A stretch of DNA of 10,283 nucleotides. Origin: Dimargaris cristalligena. Lineage: Eukaryota > Kickxellomycota > Dimargaritomycetes > Dimargaritales > Dimargaritaceae. Within the stretch, counting starts at the first letter, position 1. Each line of letters opens with the position of its first letter. This document shows, in pieces, positions 1 to 7,909 of this stretch. The stretch is taken from assembly GCA_027576995.1 (NCBI GenBank), contig JANBQC010000805.1:1-10283 (forward strand), read 5' to 3'. Below the pieces are notes generated by a model. It ran no database searches. It worked only from the letters and a program-made list of their open reading frames with translations, and was not told the DNA's origin. A program made the position numbers and the translations under genes.

Positions 1-789
1 GCTGGGCATATAAACCGTTGGTTATAGTCCACCTCTTATTGGGGGCTACTTTTTCGGATAGATGTTGCCTGATCATGTTAACGTATAATTTTCATCAGTG
101 ATGGACCTTTGCCTTCCAACGTGGGATAGGTTCCGATCTGCTGTATACTGAAAAATCCAGTTGCGATTAAACTGACTTGACTGGTCCAAAAAAATCCCAC
201 CGACATTAGTATTATTCCCATTTCTTTCCAAGCTATACGCAGTTGTGCTGATTTTCATCCAAATCAAACCAAATTGGTTGGACCACACATCCAGTCGTGG
301 AGGGTGTATTGATGACTTGTTCGTCGTTGGCACCTCGTATAACCGACGGCAACACCGTTAAATTAGCGTAAGCTTAAACCTAGTTCATTTCATATCGAGT
401 AATACTGGTGACAAATTGCGGTCCCCTCCTCCCCCTTAGAAAACCCCCCAAAAATGAGAGCTGGATCATTTCACACTCCGTCGACTCCCCTTAGTACTCC
501 GCTCCCTTAATGCCCCCTGAACGCGTGCAGTCCGATAAATATATCTATATCTATATAAATACACTATTTCTTTTTCCAACTACCAGTCCTCGCATTCACC
601 AACATTCATGGACGCCGTCTTTCCTATCGATTACCTTCCTCACACTCCTTCGTCTTGGCTACATTATTAACTTTCTATTTTTTCTTCTGGTTTCTTACTA
701 CTTATTACCCTTAGGGACCATTCGCCACTGTATATAATCCCTCATTGGTGGAGATTCCCTTTTACCTCAACCCACCCACATCCTTAGCC
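1..789. other. Upstream intergenic region and kinesin promoter/5' leader
   Basis: No gene can be supported here. The first ~480 bases are AT-rich and carry only an ATG-less open stretch on the minus strand (333-73), whose codon use is unlike the real genes. From about 560 to 780 the plus strand becomes strongly pyrimidine-rich, as is common in fungal core promoters and leaders. Two TATA-like sequences lie at 552-560 and 731-738, before the kinesin start codon at 790. A plus-strand open frame at 510-737 reads only as a low-complexity hydrophobic translation of this pyrimidine-rich DNA and is not taken as a gene. Confidence 0.6.
552..560 (+). promoter_or_regulatory. TATA-box-like element upstream of the kinesin gene
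   Basis: The sequence TATATAAAT ends a run of TATATC-type repeats (about 538-560) and lies about 230 nt before the kinesin ATG. A pyrimidine-rich stretch follows it. A second candidate, TATATAAT, lies at 731-738, only 52 nt before the ATG, and would give a very short leader. The sequence alone does not show which is used. Confidence 0.4.
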
Positions 790-3604
790 ATGTCCCTTCC
801 TAATGGGTCTAAAAAGCGGCCGCGCCCCCGCGAATCCACTGGTTCCGAAAAAGCCGGTGCCGACTCCTCCCCCCGTTCGGCCAACCACCACAAAATCAAG
901 ATTCTCTGCCGGGTGCGGCCCTTCCTCCCGCAGGAACAGGCCGATGACTGTATTGTCACCGCCGACCGGACCATCAAGATCGTCAACCAGCGCAACCCCG
1001 ACGAAGTGTTCATGTACCATTTCGATGCCTGCTACGCCGCCACCGCCAACCAATGCGATATTTTCCAAAGGAACGTTCGGCCGTTGGTGGACGAGGCTTA
1101 CCAGGGCCTGGATGCCACCATCTTTTGTTACGGAGTGACCGGGGCGGGCAAAACGCATACCATCCAGGGCGATAATTCGAATCCGGGGCTGATACCCCGG
1201 ACCATTGAGTACCTGTTCGCCAACCGTAAGATGAGGAACAAGCTCAAGTACGTGGTCAGTTTCACGTACTTTGAGATTTACAAAGAAGCCGTGTTCGATC
1301 TATTAGTCCCCCGGGAGACCCAAAATGTAAGTGTGGGCATTTGTATATCTTGTCATCCTGGTAGGTTCATTCAAGCGCAATTAATCTGGCATATCCCCTA
1401 GTCTAAGTCTATCCCTTCCTTTGGCCATCGTCTCCGTCTCACTCATGTCGCTCATCTCCCACCTAATGCCCTTTCCCTGCCTCTAGTCCTCGGGTCTGCC
1501 TATCCGGGAAGATGCCAACCACAACATATTTGTTCCCAACCTTACTGAACAGTCCATCTCCTCCTACGCCGAATTCCAAAAATACTTCGCCACCGCTTGC
1601 AAGAACCGATCCACCGCCAGTACCAAACTAAACGTAGCCTCCAGTCGTTCCCACGCGGTCCTGACCGTCCAAATCCACTGGGATGATCCCCTGAAGAACA
1701 CTACTCTCCGCGGCCGCGTGCATCTGATTGATCTCGCCGGTTCCGAAGACAACCGGCGGACCGAAAACGGCAAAGACCGCATGGCCGAGAGCGGCGCCAT
1801 CAACAAGTCGTTGTTCGTGCTAGGCCAGGTAGTGGAGGCCCTTAATTCCGGCGCCCATCGTATTCCGTACCGGGACTCTAAAATGACTCGCATTCTCCAG
1901 TCGTCCCTGGGCGGCCGGAGTTTGGGTATGATGATCGTTAATGTCGCCCCCGGCCAGAAATTTTTTGTGGATACTTACAATACGTTAAATTTCGCAACCA
2001 AATCGAAACAAATTGTCAACAAGACGCAGGTTCACGAATTCGCCCAACCCGCTACTAACAACCCGGACCGGGCGGTGGAGTTGAAACGGGGAGCGGTGGG
2101 GCTGGGTCGGGCCCAACGGGGCGATGAAAACTCCGATCCGGTTCGTAAACGACCCCGACATCATTCGGATGGTGCCCCGCCCGGCTTAATCGCCCGGAAC
2201 AAAGCGGCTAAACCAGGCGCTCTACCCGCCCGAGCGCACCGATTATCCGGTGACCGTCCTCTCCCCACCCGGATTAGTGCCGGCGGGATCGCCCGGGGGG
2301 CTTCAGCGGCGCAGCCGTACTTAATGGGTCGTAACTTGGCTGACTTCGAAGCCGAACTCGAGTCTCGGGTCGAACAAATCATGGAAAAGAAAGTCAAAGA
2401 ACTGAAACGCCAGCGGGTTCTCCAGCCGACTCCAGCGCCGTCCCGGGCTAATCCGACAGCCTCCGATACGATGGTTGGTGATGCCCAAAGCATGGCGTCT
2501 TCCGACCTCCCGACCATTCAGGAGCGCCTGGCCCTTCTGGAAAAACGGCTGGCCAGTCAGACTAGTAGCGAAGGGATACTCGACCTCCTCAGTCCCATGA
2601 CTAAACACAAGAATGCGCGGGCCTACGTGAAACGGGGCAAACTCCTCGAAAAACAGGGTAAAATCGATGAGGCGCTGAGCCATTTCGAACGGGCCGTCGA
2701 GTTTGTGCCCGACCGGAATACATTACTTAAATATATCCAAAAAATGAAGAAAAAACACGGGCTATTAACTGGTTCGAACGAGGCTCTGATTCCGGATACG
2801 CCATTGACTTCACACTGTACCACGGTCACCAATGCGGTCGTCTTATCTCCCCCAATACCACCGGCCCAGCGTAGCTCTTTGGATCCCGCGAAACCAAATC
2901 GGACGAGTTCAGCTGATATTCCTCTCCTCCATCGACTCATGGCTGCCGCCGAACCCGCAGGACGATCGGCCGCTGTCGCTGCCACTGCCTCTACCACTTC
3001 TACGACTACGGCAAAACCTGTCCCCACCACTACCTCAACCTCCCTTTTCGCTACCACACGACCTAATATTTTGACCAAACCCGGCCGTCCAAGGGGTAAT
3101 AGCGGTAAGGACCGGACATCCGTTCAACATTCCAACGCGTCCAGGACTCCACCACTCGGTACAACGGTCGCTACCGCTACCACTGCCCCTGGCGCCAAGG
3201 GGCCGGCTGAGAATGATGGCCCCACCGTGGGCCGATCCCTTATGGATCTAACCCCCATGAGCATGGACGAAGACCCCCGGCCCCCATTCCTCAATATCAC
3301 CCACGCCCCCCAACTACTCCCACAGGATGGTGATAGCCACCCCCACCACCATGACGACCTTGATCACTCACCACCCCCCTCAGACCCAGCCCCGCGGAAA
3401 ACGCACCGTAGTACCACCGATGTGCTAGCGATCCTGAACCAGGCGGACCTACGGGTCATCATGGGCCTTAAGGGGATTGGCAAGAAACGGGCCGAATTAA
3501 TCCGGGATTACGTCCATGCCGAAGGTCCGCTGGAGCATTTGAGTGAGTTGGCGTTCATTGGGTTAAAGCAAAGCGTGATTGGCAAACTCACCGAGATTGA
3601 CTAA
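790..3604 (+). CDS. Kinesin-10 family motor (KIF22/Kid-like) with C-terminal helix-hairpin-helix; two exons
   Basis: The coding exons are 790-1326 and 1487-3604, joined in phase 0, and give 884 residues. The start is the ATG at 790 in the context GCCATGT; the upstream in-frame TTG at 745 is not credible. The motor spans about residues 35-357: RVRP at 41-44, P-loop GVTGAGKT at 115-122, switch I NVASSRSH at 228-235, switch II DLAGSE at 261-266 and the YRDSKMTR motif at 307-314. All nucleotide-binding motifs look intact, so an active ATPase is expected. Basic clusters that could be nuclear signals lie at 8-14 (KKRPRPR) and 399-403 (RKRPR). A short charged coil follows at ~460-495, one TPR-like hairpin at ~556-589, then a low-complexity Thr/Pro/Ser region. 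The C-terminus (~832-882) has LKGIGKKRAEL, a helix-hairpin-helix like the DNA-binding tail of Kid. Kinesin-10 proteins bind chromosomes and microtubules and push chromosome arms in mitosis; that role is inferred from the family. The gene faces the Lunapark gene tail to tail. Confidence 0.93.
1327..1486 (+). other. Spliceosomal intron in the kinesin gene (160 nt, phase 0)
   Basis: The donor GTAAGT follows the AAT codon ending at 1326, and the acceptor CTCTAG ends at 1486 after a pyrimidine-rich stretch. A possible branch site, CTAAT, lies about 20 nt before the acceptor. Splicing joins residues ...RETQN to SSGLPIRED..., which restores the kinesin fold between the EIYKE and SSRSH motifs. If retained, the frame stops at 1401, before switch I. 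Confidence 0.92.
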
Positions 3605-3676
3605 GGTGGGTTTGTCAGGGGACGGGGGGGAGGACAATTCTTCAGTAAGGTTCCCGAATACTGTCACTACGTTACC

Positions 3677-3690
3677 TATATATGTATATG
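3677..3690 (+). terminator. TATATATGTATATG 3'-end element, possible polyadenylation efficiency signal
   Basis: It lies 73 nt after the kinesin stop codon and contains TATATA and TATGTA, which match yeast-type polyadenylation efficiency elements (UAUAUA/UAUGUA). A near-copy occurs at 4009-4021, where the opposite strand would read TACATA for the Lunapark transcript. The role is inferred from motif and position only. Confidence 0.35.
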
Positions 3691-3854
3691 GTTATATCCG
3701 GGGGGTGCTGATAGCAATGTTCTTAAATATAGATTATTTGCCAATGCCATGTTGAAAATCTACTCGCGTATCTTAATTTATCATGTGTTATATTAGCTGG
3801 ACACCCCGCTTCTTTCCTTTCACGAACTACCGAATATATCCCCGATCTAGAGTC

Positions 3855-3860
3855 AATAAA
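3855..3860 (+). terminator. AATAAA poly(A) signal candidate for the kinesin mRNA
   Basis: A canonical AATAAA hexamer lies about 250 nt after the kinesin stop codon, downstream of the TATGTA-containing element at 3677-3690, and is followed by T-rich sequence. The order (efficiency element, then positioning element) suits a fungal 3' end. Other AATAAA copies occur further right in this AT-rich spacer, so the assignment is tentative. Confidence 0.45.
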
Positions 3861-4021
3861 ATCTGCATACATTGCTTTTGGACAATCGAATCTAGCTATT
3901 TTATATTTATTTTGACACCAATTTATCGTTTACTCCTTAGTGATATAGTGCTGGTTAAATAGGAGCTGATCTAACTTACTAGACTTACGCGGCCATTCTC
4001 CATCTTGAATATATGTATATG

Positions 4022-4027
4022 TTTATT
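4022..4027 (-). terminator. AATAAA poly(A) signal candidate for the Lunapark mRNA
   Basis: TTTATT on the plus strand reads AATAAA on the minus strand, about 575 nt beyond the Lunapark stop codon. It directly adjoins the minus-strand copy of the TACATATAT-type element at 4009-4021. A second minus-strand AATAAA lies at 3906-3911. A nearer, degenerate signal could equally be used. Confidence 0.3.
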
Positions 4028-4599
4028 ATTAAACCGAGATTGGGATCGATTCTTAAATATCTGAATGGATTACATGTGAGGCGAGCGACCCAGGTAGTGA
4101 AGAGGTATAAAGAAAATGGCGATAAGCCGATGACAGAGAAGCGATGGTAAAACGAGGTCGCAGAGTGCAAGGAAATCCAACAACAACAAAAAGAGTGCAA
4201 AAATATAGTGGGTTGAACTCTTTTCAAACTATATAATGTGGTGGCACAGTGATGAAGTAAAATACCAAATGCCAAAATGAGATAAATGGAGAGAGGGGCG
4301 AGATAGGTCATGTTATAGCCATGAGGTAATAAACAAAACGGAGGATCCGTGTGTTTAAGATTCTCAGAACGAAAGGCCAATAAAATTGGTAAAGCCTCCC
4401 CAACCGAAACAGCCTCGCGGAAAATGGGGAACTCCAAAATAAAGGGTTAGGTGTATAATTTTAATAATAATTGCTTATCCGATTCCCCCTTCTAGCACAG
4501 TAGATGGAAAAGCTGGGTGGGCGCACATTGCCAAATGTTAACAAAACGGAGGAAGTAGCTATTGGGTAGCTTACACGCTAAACAACTCAGGTTGTATTA

Positions 4600-6327
4600 T
4601 TATTTTTTGCTGCGCCGTTTCCGGGGAGTCCGTTGACGGCGAGATGAAGTTTGCGATACGTTATCACTGGTATGGTCAGTATGGGAAACCTCGCCCTCAA
4701 CAGGCAGCGATTGGTTACCGGTTGTTTCGTTGATCGGAACAGCACGGTCACTCTCGGGAGCTGGGTGGTCACAGCCATCCGCCTTCTCCTTCAAGCTGGG
4801 GCCTTCGGTATCACTTGGGTGCTCTCCCAAGGAACCGGTCGGAGAAGACAGGGATTCCTTTTTAACCACATGGGGGTTAGGTGTGGCACCGGACGAGCGA
4901 CGGGTGGTGATATTGCCGATTCGAAGGCCATTGTTCATCGAGGCGTATTCCACATCATCATCATCGGTATCGGTGTGCTCAGACACGGTATGGGTACGGC
5001 GACGGGTCGACTGGGGGTTGGGCCCACTTTGGCTTTGATCCGAGACCGAGCGATCCGAATCCGAGCCACTATGCGAAGCAGCATCGCTGTGGTCGTCACT
5101 ATCGGGTGATATGGCGGATGTAAGGGCCGATTTCTTGAGAAGATGGGCAGGCATCGTTTGGCGCCGCAGGTATTCCGCACGCAGATGGTCGGACTTATTC
5201 TGGGCCGACGGGCTATCTACCGCCGATTCGTTATTAGAATTGTGGGTGACATTGGGAGGCGACAGAGGACGTCCGCTACCCATCATGGGGCCGGCCATCG
5301 AATGCCGGGGACCGGTGCGTTTAGGGCCCAGCAAAGCGGGCGGCAGCGCCCCCTTTTTACCGTTGAAAAACCCGCATTTGGGGCACACGTATTGGATCGA
5401 TTGGATTTCTTCGGGTAGGGCCAGGCCATTGTGAGCGAAGCAGTTCCGGCAGATCAAAGCGTATTTGGTTTCGGGGCCTTCGTCACCTACAATCTTATCA
5501 ACCAATTTGTCGTACCAAGGGCGGGACATGGGGGAGGCGCTGTTGGGTGGGAGATGGGGGCCGGCAAATGACCCGGGGGGACCACGCGGCGGGAAAGAAA
5601 CCGAGTTAACGGGGCGATTCATGGGACCACCAGCCTGGGGACCAAGGCCTGAGGCGGGCGGACTAGAAGGATTTCGAGGGGAAGTGGGGGGAAGCTGAAC
5701 GCCCGGGGCACCGCCGTTAGGCCGAGTAGTGGCCGGGGGGAGGGGGTGTCCGGCGGTAGGGTGCCGTTGACGCAAGTTGGCCGCGGGACTAGACATGGGG
5801 GGCCGTTTGCCGGCCGGGCCATTCGGACCACCCGCCAGGCCCAGGTTTTTAGCCGCACGCTGGGCGTCAGGGTTAACGGGCGGCTTGTTGGTCACGTCGT
5901 ACCGTTCGAGGAGGTTCCGGGTCGAATAATAAGCGGTCTTCTTCTTCAGCTCCTCCACTTTGGTCCGCTGCTTTTCCTTCAGGGACACAATATAGGCTTC
6001 CTGGCTGGCCTGACGCCGCCGGTACCACAGCTGGATCAGCCGCCGGGAGTAGAAAATGACCAATGGGCCCAAGGGTATGGGGGCGAACTGATACAGCCAC
6101 GTCTGCAAGGGTTCGTGGGGCTGATTCAGGTAGGCGTAAAATACCATGGCGTAGACGGCGTAACCGAACATCGAGTAGATTAGAAAGACCACGACCCATT
6201 TATTCTCACGCAGCTTTATTTCGGCCAGGTTGGTCTGGGCCCGGTGGATTTTTTCGTCGAGGTCGGCGAGGACCTGTTCGTAGTCGGTGTCGCCCGACCC
6301 GCGGAATAGGGAGAGTACAGCGCCCAT
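4600..6327 (-). CDS. Lunapark-family ER three-way junction protein
   Basis: A single 575-residue frame with no intron starts at the ATG at 6327. Lunapark proteins sit in the ER membrane and stabilise three-way junctions of ER tubules, acting against atlastin/Sey1 and reticulon activities (family knowledge). The N-terminus is MGAVLS, matching the MGxxxS/T myristoylation pattern known in animal Lunapark. A charged coil (~14-42), membrane segment 1 (~44-67), a short loop, membrane segment 2 (~78-96) and a second charged coil (~104-135) follow, the usual hairpin topology with both ends in the cytosol. A Pro/Gly/Ser-rich linker (~146-268) leads to the family signature WYDKLVDKIVGDEGP (271-285) and the C4 zinc finger with Cys293, Cys296, Cys315 and Cys318. 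The tail (~330-575) is disordered, rich in Ser and Asp, and ends in a basic cluster. It is longer than the ~430-residue human protein, mainly through linker and tail. The gene is convergent with the kinesin and divergent from the synthetase. Confidence 0.95.
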   Translation of the reverse strand: MGAVLSLFRGSGDTDYEQVLADLDEKIHRAQTNLAEIKLRENKWVVVFLIYSMFGYAVYAMVFYAYLNQPHEPLQTWLYQFAPIPLGPLVIFYSRRLIQLWYRRRQASQEAYIVSLKEKQRTKVEELKKKTAYYSTRNLLERYDVTNKPPVNPDAQRAAKNLGLAGGPNGPAGKRPPMSSPAANLRQRHPTAGHPLPPATTRPNGGAPGVQLPPTSPRNPSSPPASGLGPQAGGPMNRPVNSVSFPPRGPPGSFAGPHLPPNSASPMSRPWYDKLVDKIVGDEGPETKYALICRNCFAHNGLALPEEIQSIQYVCPKCGFFNGKKGALPPALLGPKRTGPRHSMAGPMMGSGRPLSPPNVTHNSNNESAVDSPSAQNKSDHLRAEYLRRQTMPAHLLKKSALTSAISPDSDDHSDAASHSGSDSDRSVSDQSQSGPNPQSTRRRTHTVSEHTDTDDDDVEYASMNNGLRIGNITTRRSSGATPNPHVVKKESLSSPTGSLGEHPSDTEGPSLKEKADGCDHPAPESDRAVPINETTGNQSLPVEGEVSHTDHTSDNVSQTSSRRQRTPRKRRSKK

Positions 6328-6939
6328 GGCGTGGCGGACAGTGAAGGAAAGGGATAACCGGAAAGCCGTGATATTGGAATGGAAGAATGCTAGAGTGCCA
6401 AGAATGGGGGAGGGGATGGCAGGTTAATATTAATAGTGGCGGAGTCGAACGGGAAAATGGGGGTTCGCCAAAACTACGGGATGGTATACAAAAAAAGATA
6501 GGGAGAGAGTTACACCTGAGGCAGGTTGAACAAGCCAGTTAATATAAGTGACTTTCGGTAGCAGCCAGGATCTCGCGAAGAGGTTGGGGAGAGTAAAGGA
6601 AACTCGGGCGACGCTGGGTTAATCAAGGACCCATCAATCGACGTTCTGGTACAGGGAAGAGTGGCAGGTAAGGCCGAAGGACCAGGGCTCCGAACAATAT
6701 AATTATAACAACGGCCGTTCTTTTACAAGCGACACTCAGAATACTAACAATTCAACTGTGGGGACAATAGACCAAGGGAAATGACGGGTGCTTTCGAAAC
6801 AGTGGCCTGGAGGGAATTGGTTGGCAAAAGGAAATAAAGTAGGGAAGAAAAGGGTCCAGGGCAAGGGTACTTCGCCCCAGGCTATTGGTCTGTGTGACAC
6901 GAGAGGTAAACGCCGCATACATTCTACACGCCATCTGGC

Positions 6940-6948
6940 TATATAAAT
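6940..6948 (+). promoter_or_regulatory. Plus-strand TATA box in the divergent spacer
   Basis: TATATAAAT matches the TATA consensus and has the same sequence as the element at 552-560 before the kinesin gene. It is about 960 nt before the synthetase ATG, too far for a direct promoter unless there is a long or spliced leader, but only 62 nt before the ATG of the short ORF at 7010. Its target is therefore unclear. Confidence 0.35.
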
Positions 6949-7009
6949 GTGCATGTACTCGTGCATAAAAGTTCAGTTGGTTAATGCTGCTGGCCTAAAA
7001 TCACACAAA

Positions 7010-7057
7010 ATGGCGTCGGCCGCCGAGCCATACTTTCTTACTATGAAGTCATTATAA
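7010..7057 (+). other. 15-codon short ORF in strong start context
   Basis: The ORF begins in the context ACAAAATGGCG (A at -3, G at +4) and reads MASAAEPYFLTMKSL before TAA. Its first six codons are GC-rich like the coding DNA here, inside an AT-rich spacer, and a TATA box lies 62 nt upstream. It could be a short upstream ORF in a long synthetase leader, a first exon with an unseen donor (no GTAAGT-like site follows), or chance. No function can be assigned. Confidence 0.2.
7016..7026. promoter_or_regulatory. TCGGC-C-GCCGA palindrome, possible zinc-cluster factor site
   Basis: TCGGCCGCCGA is a perfect 5-1-5 inverted repeat containing CGG-N3-CCG, the type of paired triplet bound by fungal Zn2Cys6 regulators. 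It stands out in an AT-rich divergent spacer, but it overlaps the short ORF at 7010, so the GC content might be coding-derived instead. There is one copy and no second line of evidence. Confidence 0.2.
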
Positions 7058-7909
7058 ACGGTCGTGGATTATTATAGCCTGGCCCAACGGCGGATTTGTA
7101 ATCGGGGGAAGACCTATGGCCCAGCCCTTTGGAATACGACCCACACTTTTGGCGACTATTAAACCCCATCTACCGGCCACCTACCAGTTTAATCTCCAAA
7201 TTGGCTGATCCTGTTTGCCTCTACTCCATTCACCCAAGAGAGGAAGGTATTCCTTTAACCAGTCGTGGATTTCCTCTAACCCAATTGTGCCCTCTTGGCC
7301 CATCCATGTGGCCACACATTCACCCCCCTGAAAAGCATTTATTTTGAAATGGTCGGCATGTCTACTTGATTTAAAGCACAGGTTTAAGTACTGAGCTCCT
7401 TGGTCTTTGAATGGGTGAACTATGGCCTGATTGGGACTGATTAGGGGGTGGACTCGACCACTCCATTATTAAATTTTACTAGGCAGCATCACTAGGGTAT
7501 TTCTGGTTAATAAGGGCCAGGAGTCGCTGGGTCCATGCTATTCTGCTTAATTGCAGATCTATTATTAACCATTAAGTACTTTGCGTTTTCTCTGGATGTT
7601 GGTATATCCCCCATGCTGCATCATCATTCAGTAGCATTAGGTACAGTGCCCCAAGCTAACCTGCATGGTCCTGGCTTCTTTAGTAGTCCGGTAAAATCGC
7701 GTAAAAAGTGAAGGTCCCACCAGCGGCCCATTTAGAGCAAATATAGTCCCAGGCTACATGGACCATCACTTACCCCATTTAACTTAGACTGCAGGATTCA
7801 TGCCTGGCAGCCCTAGTAGGACTGATAGCTCCTCCTGACCTTGGTTCATTTCACTTATCTTGTGCCATTAACCGTAGTTTCGCTCACCTAAACTCTATAC
7901 GACAACGTC

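Larger units (their letters stand above)
3605..4599. other. Convergent 3' intergenic spacer (kinesin and Lunapark 3' UTRs)
   Basis: This AT-rich spacer lies between two converging stop codons and should contain both 3' UTRs. It opens with a G-rich run (about 3618-3633) just after the kinesin stop. Near-identical 13-nt TATATGTATATG-type elements occur at 3677-3690 and 4009-4021, and candidate poly(A) hexamers occur on both strands. The part from about 4080 to 4440 is purine-rich on the plus strand, so the minus strand carries few stop codons and shows a 150-codon open frame (4437-3985) with a TTG start. That frame is more likely a composition effect in the Lunapark 3' UTR than a gene. No tRNA or conserved protein was recognised. 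Confidence 0.6.
6328..7909. other. Divergent intergenic spacer between Lunapark and mitochondrial TyrRS
   Basis: No protein gene or RNA gene can be supported in these 1.58 kb, which must hold the promoters and leaders of both flanking genes. On the Lunapark side (6328 to about 6900) the minus strand is pyrimidine-rich, as expected for its leader. In the middle are a plus-strand TATA box (6940-6948), a 15-codon ORF with a good start context (7010-7057) and a GC palindrome (7016-7026). From 7058 to 7909 I see only AT-rich sequence with short imperfect repeats (7249-7260 with 7269-7282; 7427-7446). Open frames at 6966-6736 (minus) and 7129-7347 (plus, TTG start) have no recognisable content and codon use unlike the genes. 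Confidence 0.6.

Noticed and set aside
73..333. Open frame of 86 codons on the minus strand
   Set aside because: It has no ATG at its 5' end (GTG only), an upstream in-frame stop at 360-358, AT-rich codons unlike the real genes and no recognisable motif. A 3' exon of a minus-strand gene was considered, but the only nearby acceptor is a poor GAG.
510..737. 75-codon plus-strand frame before the kinesin gene
   Set aside because: It translates TATA repeats and a pyrimidine-rich promoter tract into low-complexity hydrophobic sequence, and it lacks an ATG in good context.
745..789. N-terminal extension of the kinesin from TTG at 745
   Set aside because: The first codon is TTG, and the ATG at 790 has a good context and directly precedes a typical basic kinesin-10 N-terminus.
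784..1158. Long minus-strand frame opposite the kinesin motor exon, and similar ones at 2161-2517 and 2623-3078
   Set aside because: These are antisense shadows of GC-rich kinesin coding DNA with repetitive Val/Gly/Ala/Arg composition; the sense frame has clear conserved motifs.
4600..4640. Possible C-terminal ER-retrieval dilysine signal in Lunapark
   Set aside because: The end is RRSKK: the lysines are at -1 and -2, not at -3 and -4, so it does not fit KKXX; the membrane hairpin explains ER residence anyway.
4651..5109. Plus-strand frames opposite Lunapark (also 5746-6183)
   Set aside because: These are shadows of the Lunapark coding strand with no conserved content.
6736..6966. 76-codon minus-strand frame with an ATG upstream of Lunapark
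   Set aside because: It lies in the pyrimidine-rich Lunapark leader, with no conserved motif and non-coding-like codon use; it could at most be part of the 5' UTR.
7129..7347. 72-codon plus-strand frame in the divergent spacer
   Set aside because: It starts with TTG, contains short imperfect DNA repeats and has no recognisable protein features.
7427..7446. Tandem CTGATTGGGA/CTGATTAGGG and the 7249/7269 imperfect repeat as regulatory repeats
   Set aside because: They are only two short imperfect copies each, within the range expected by chance in a spacer of this size.
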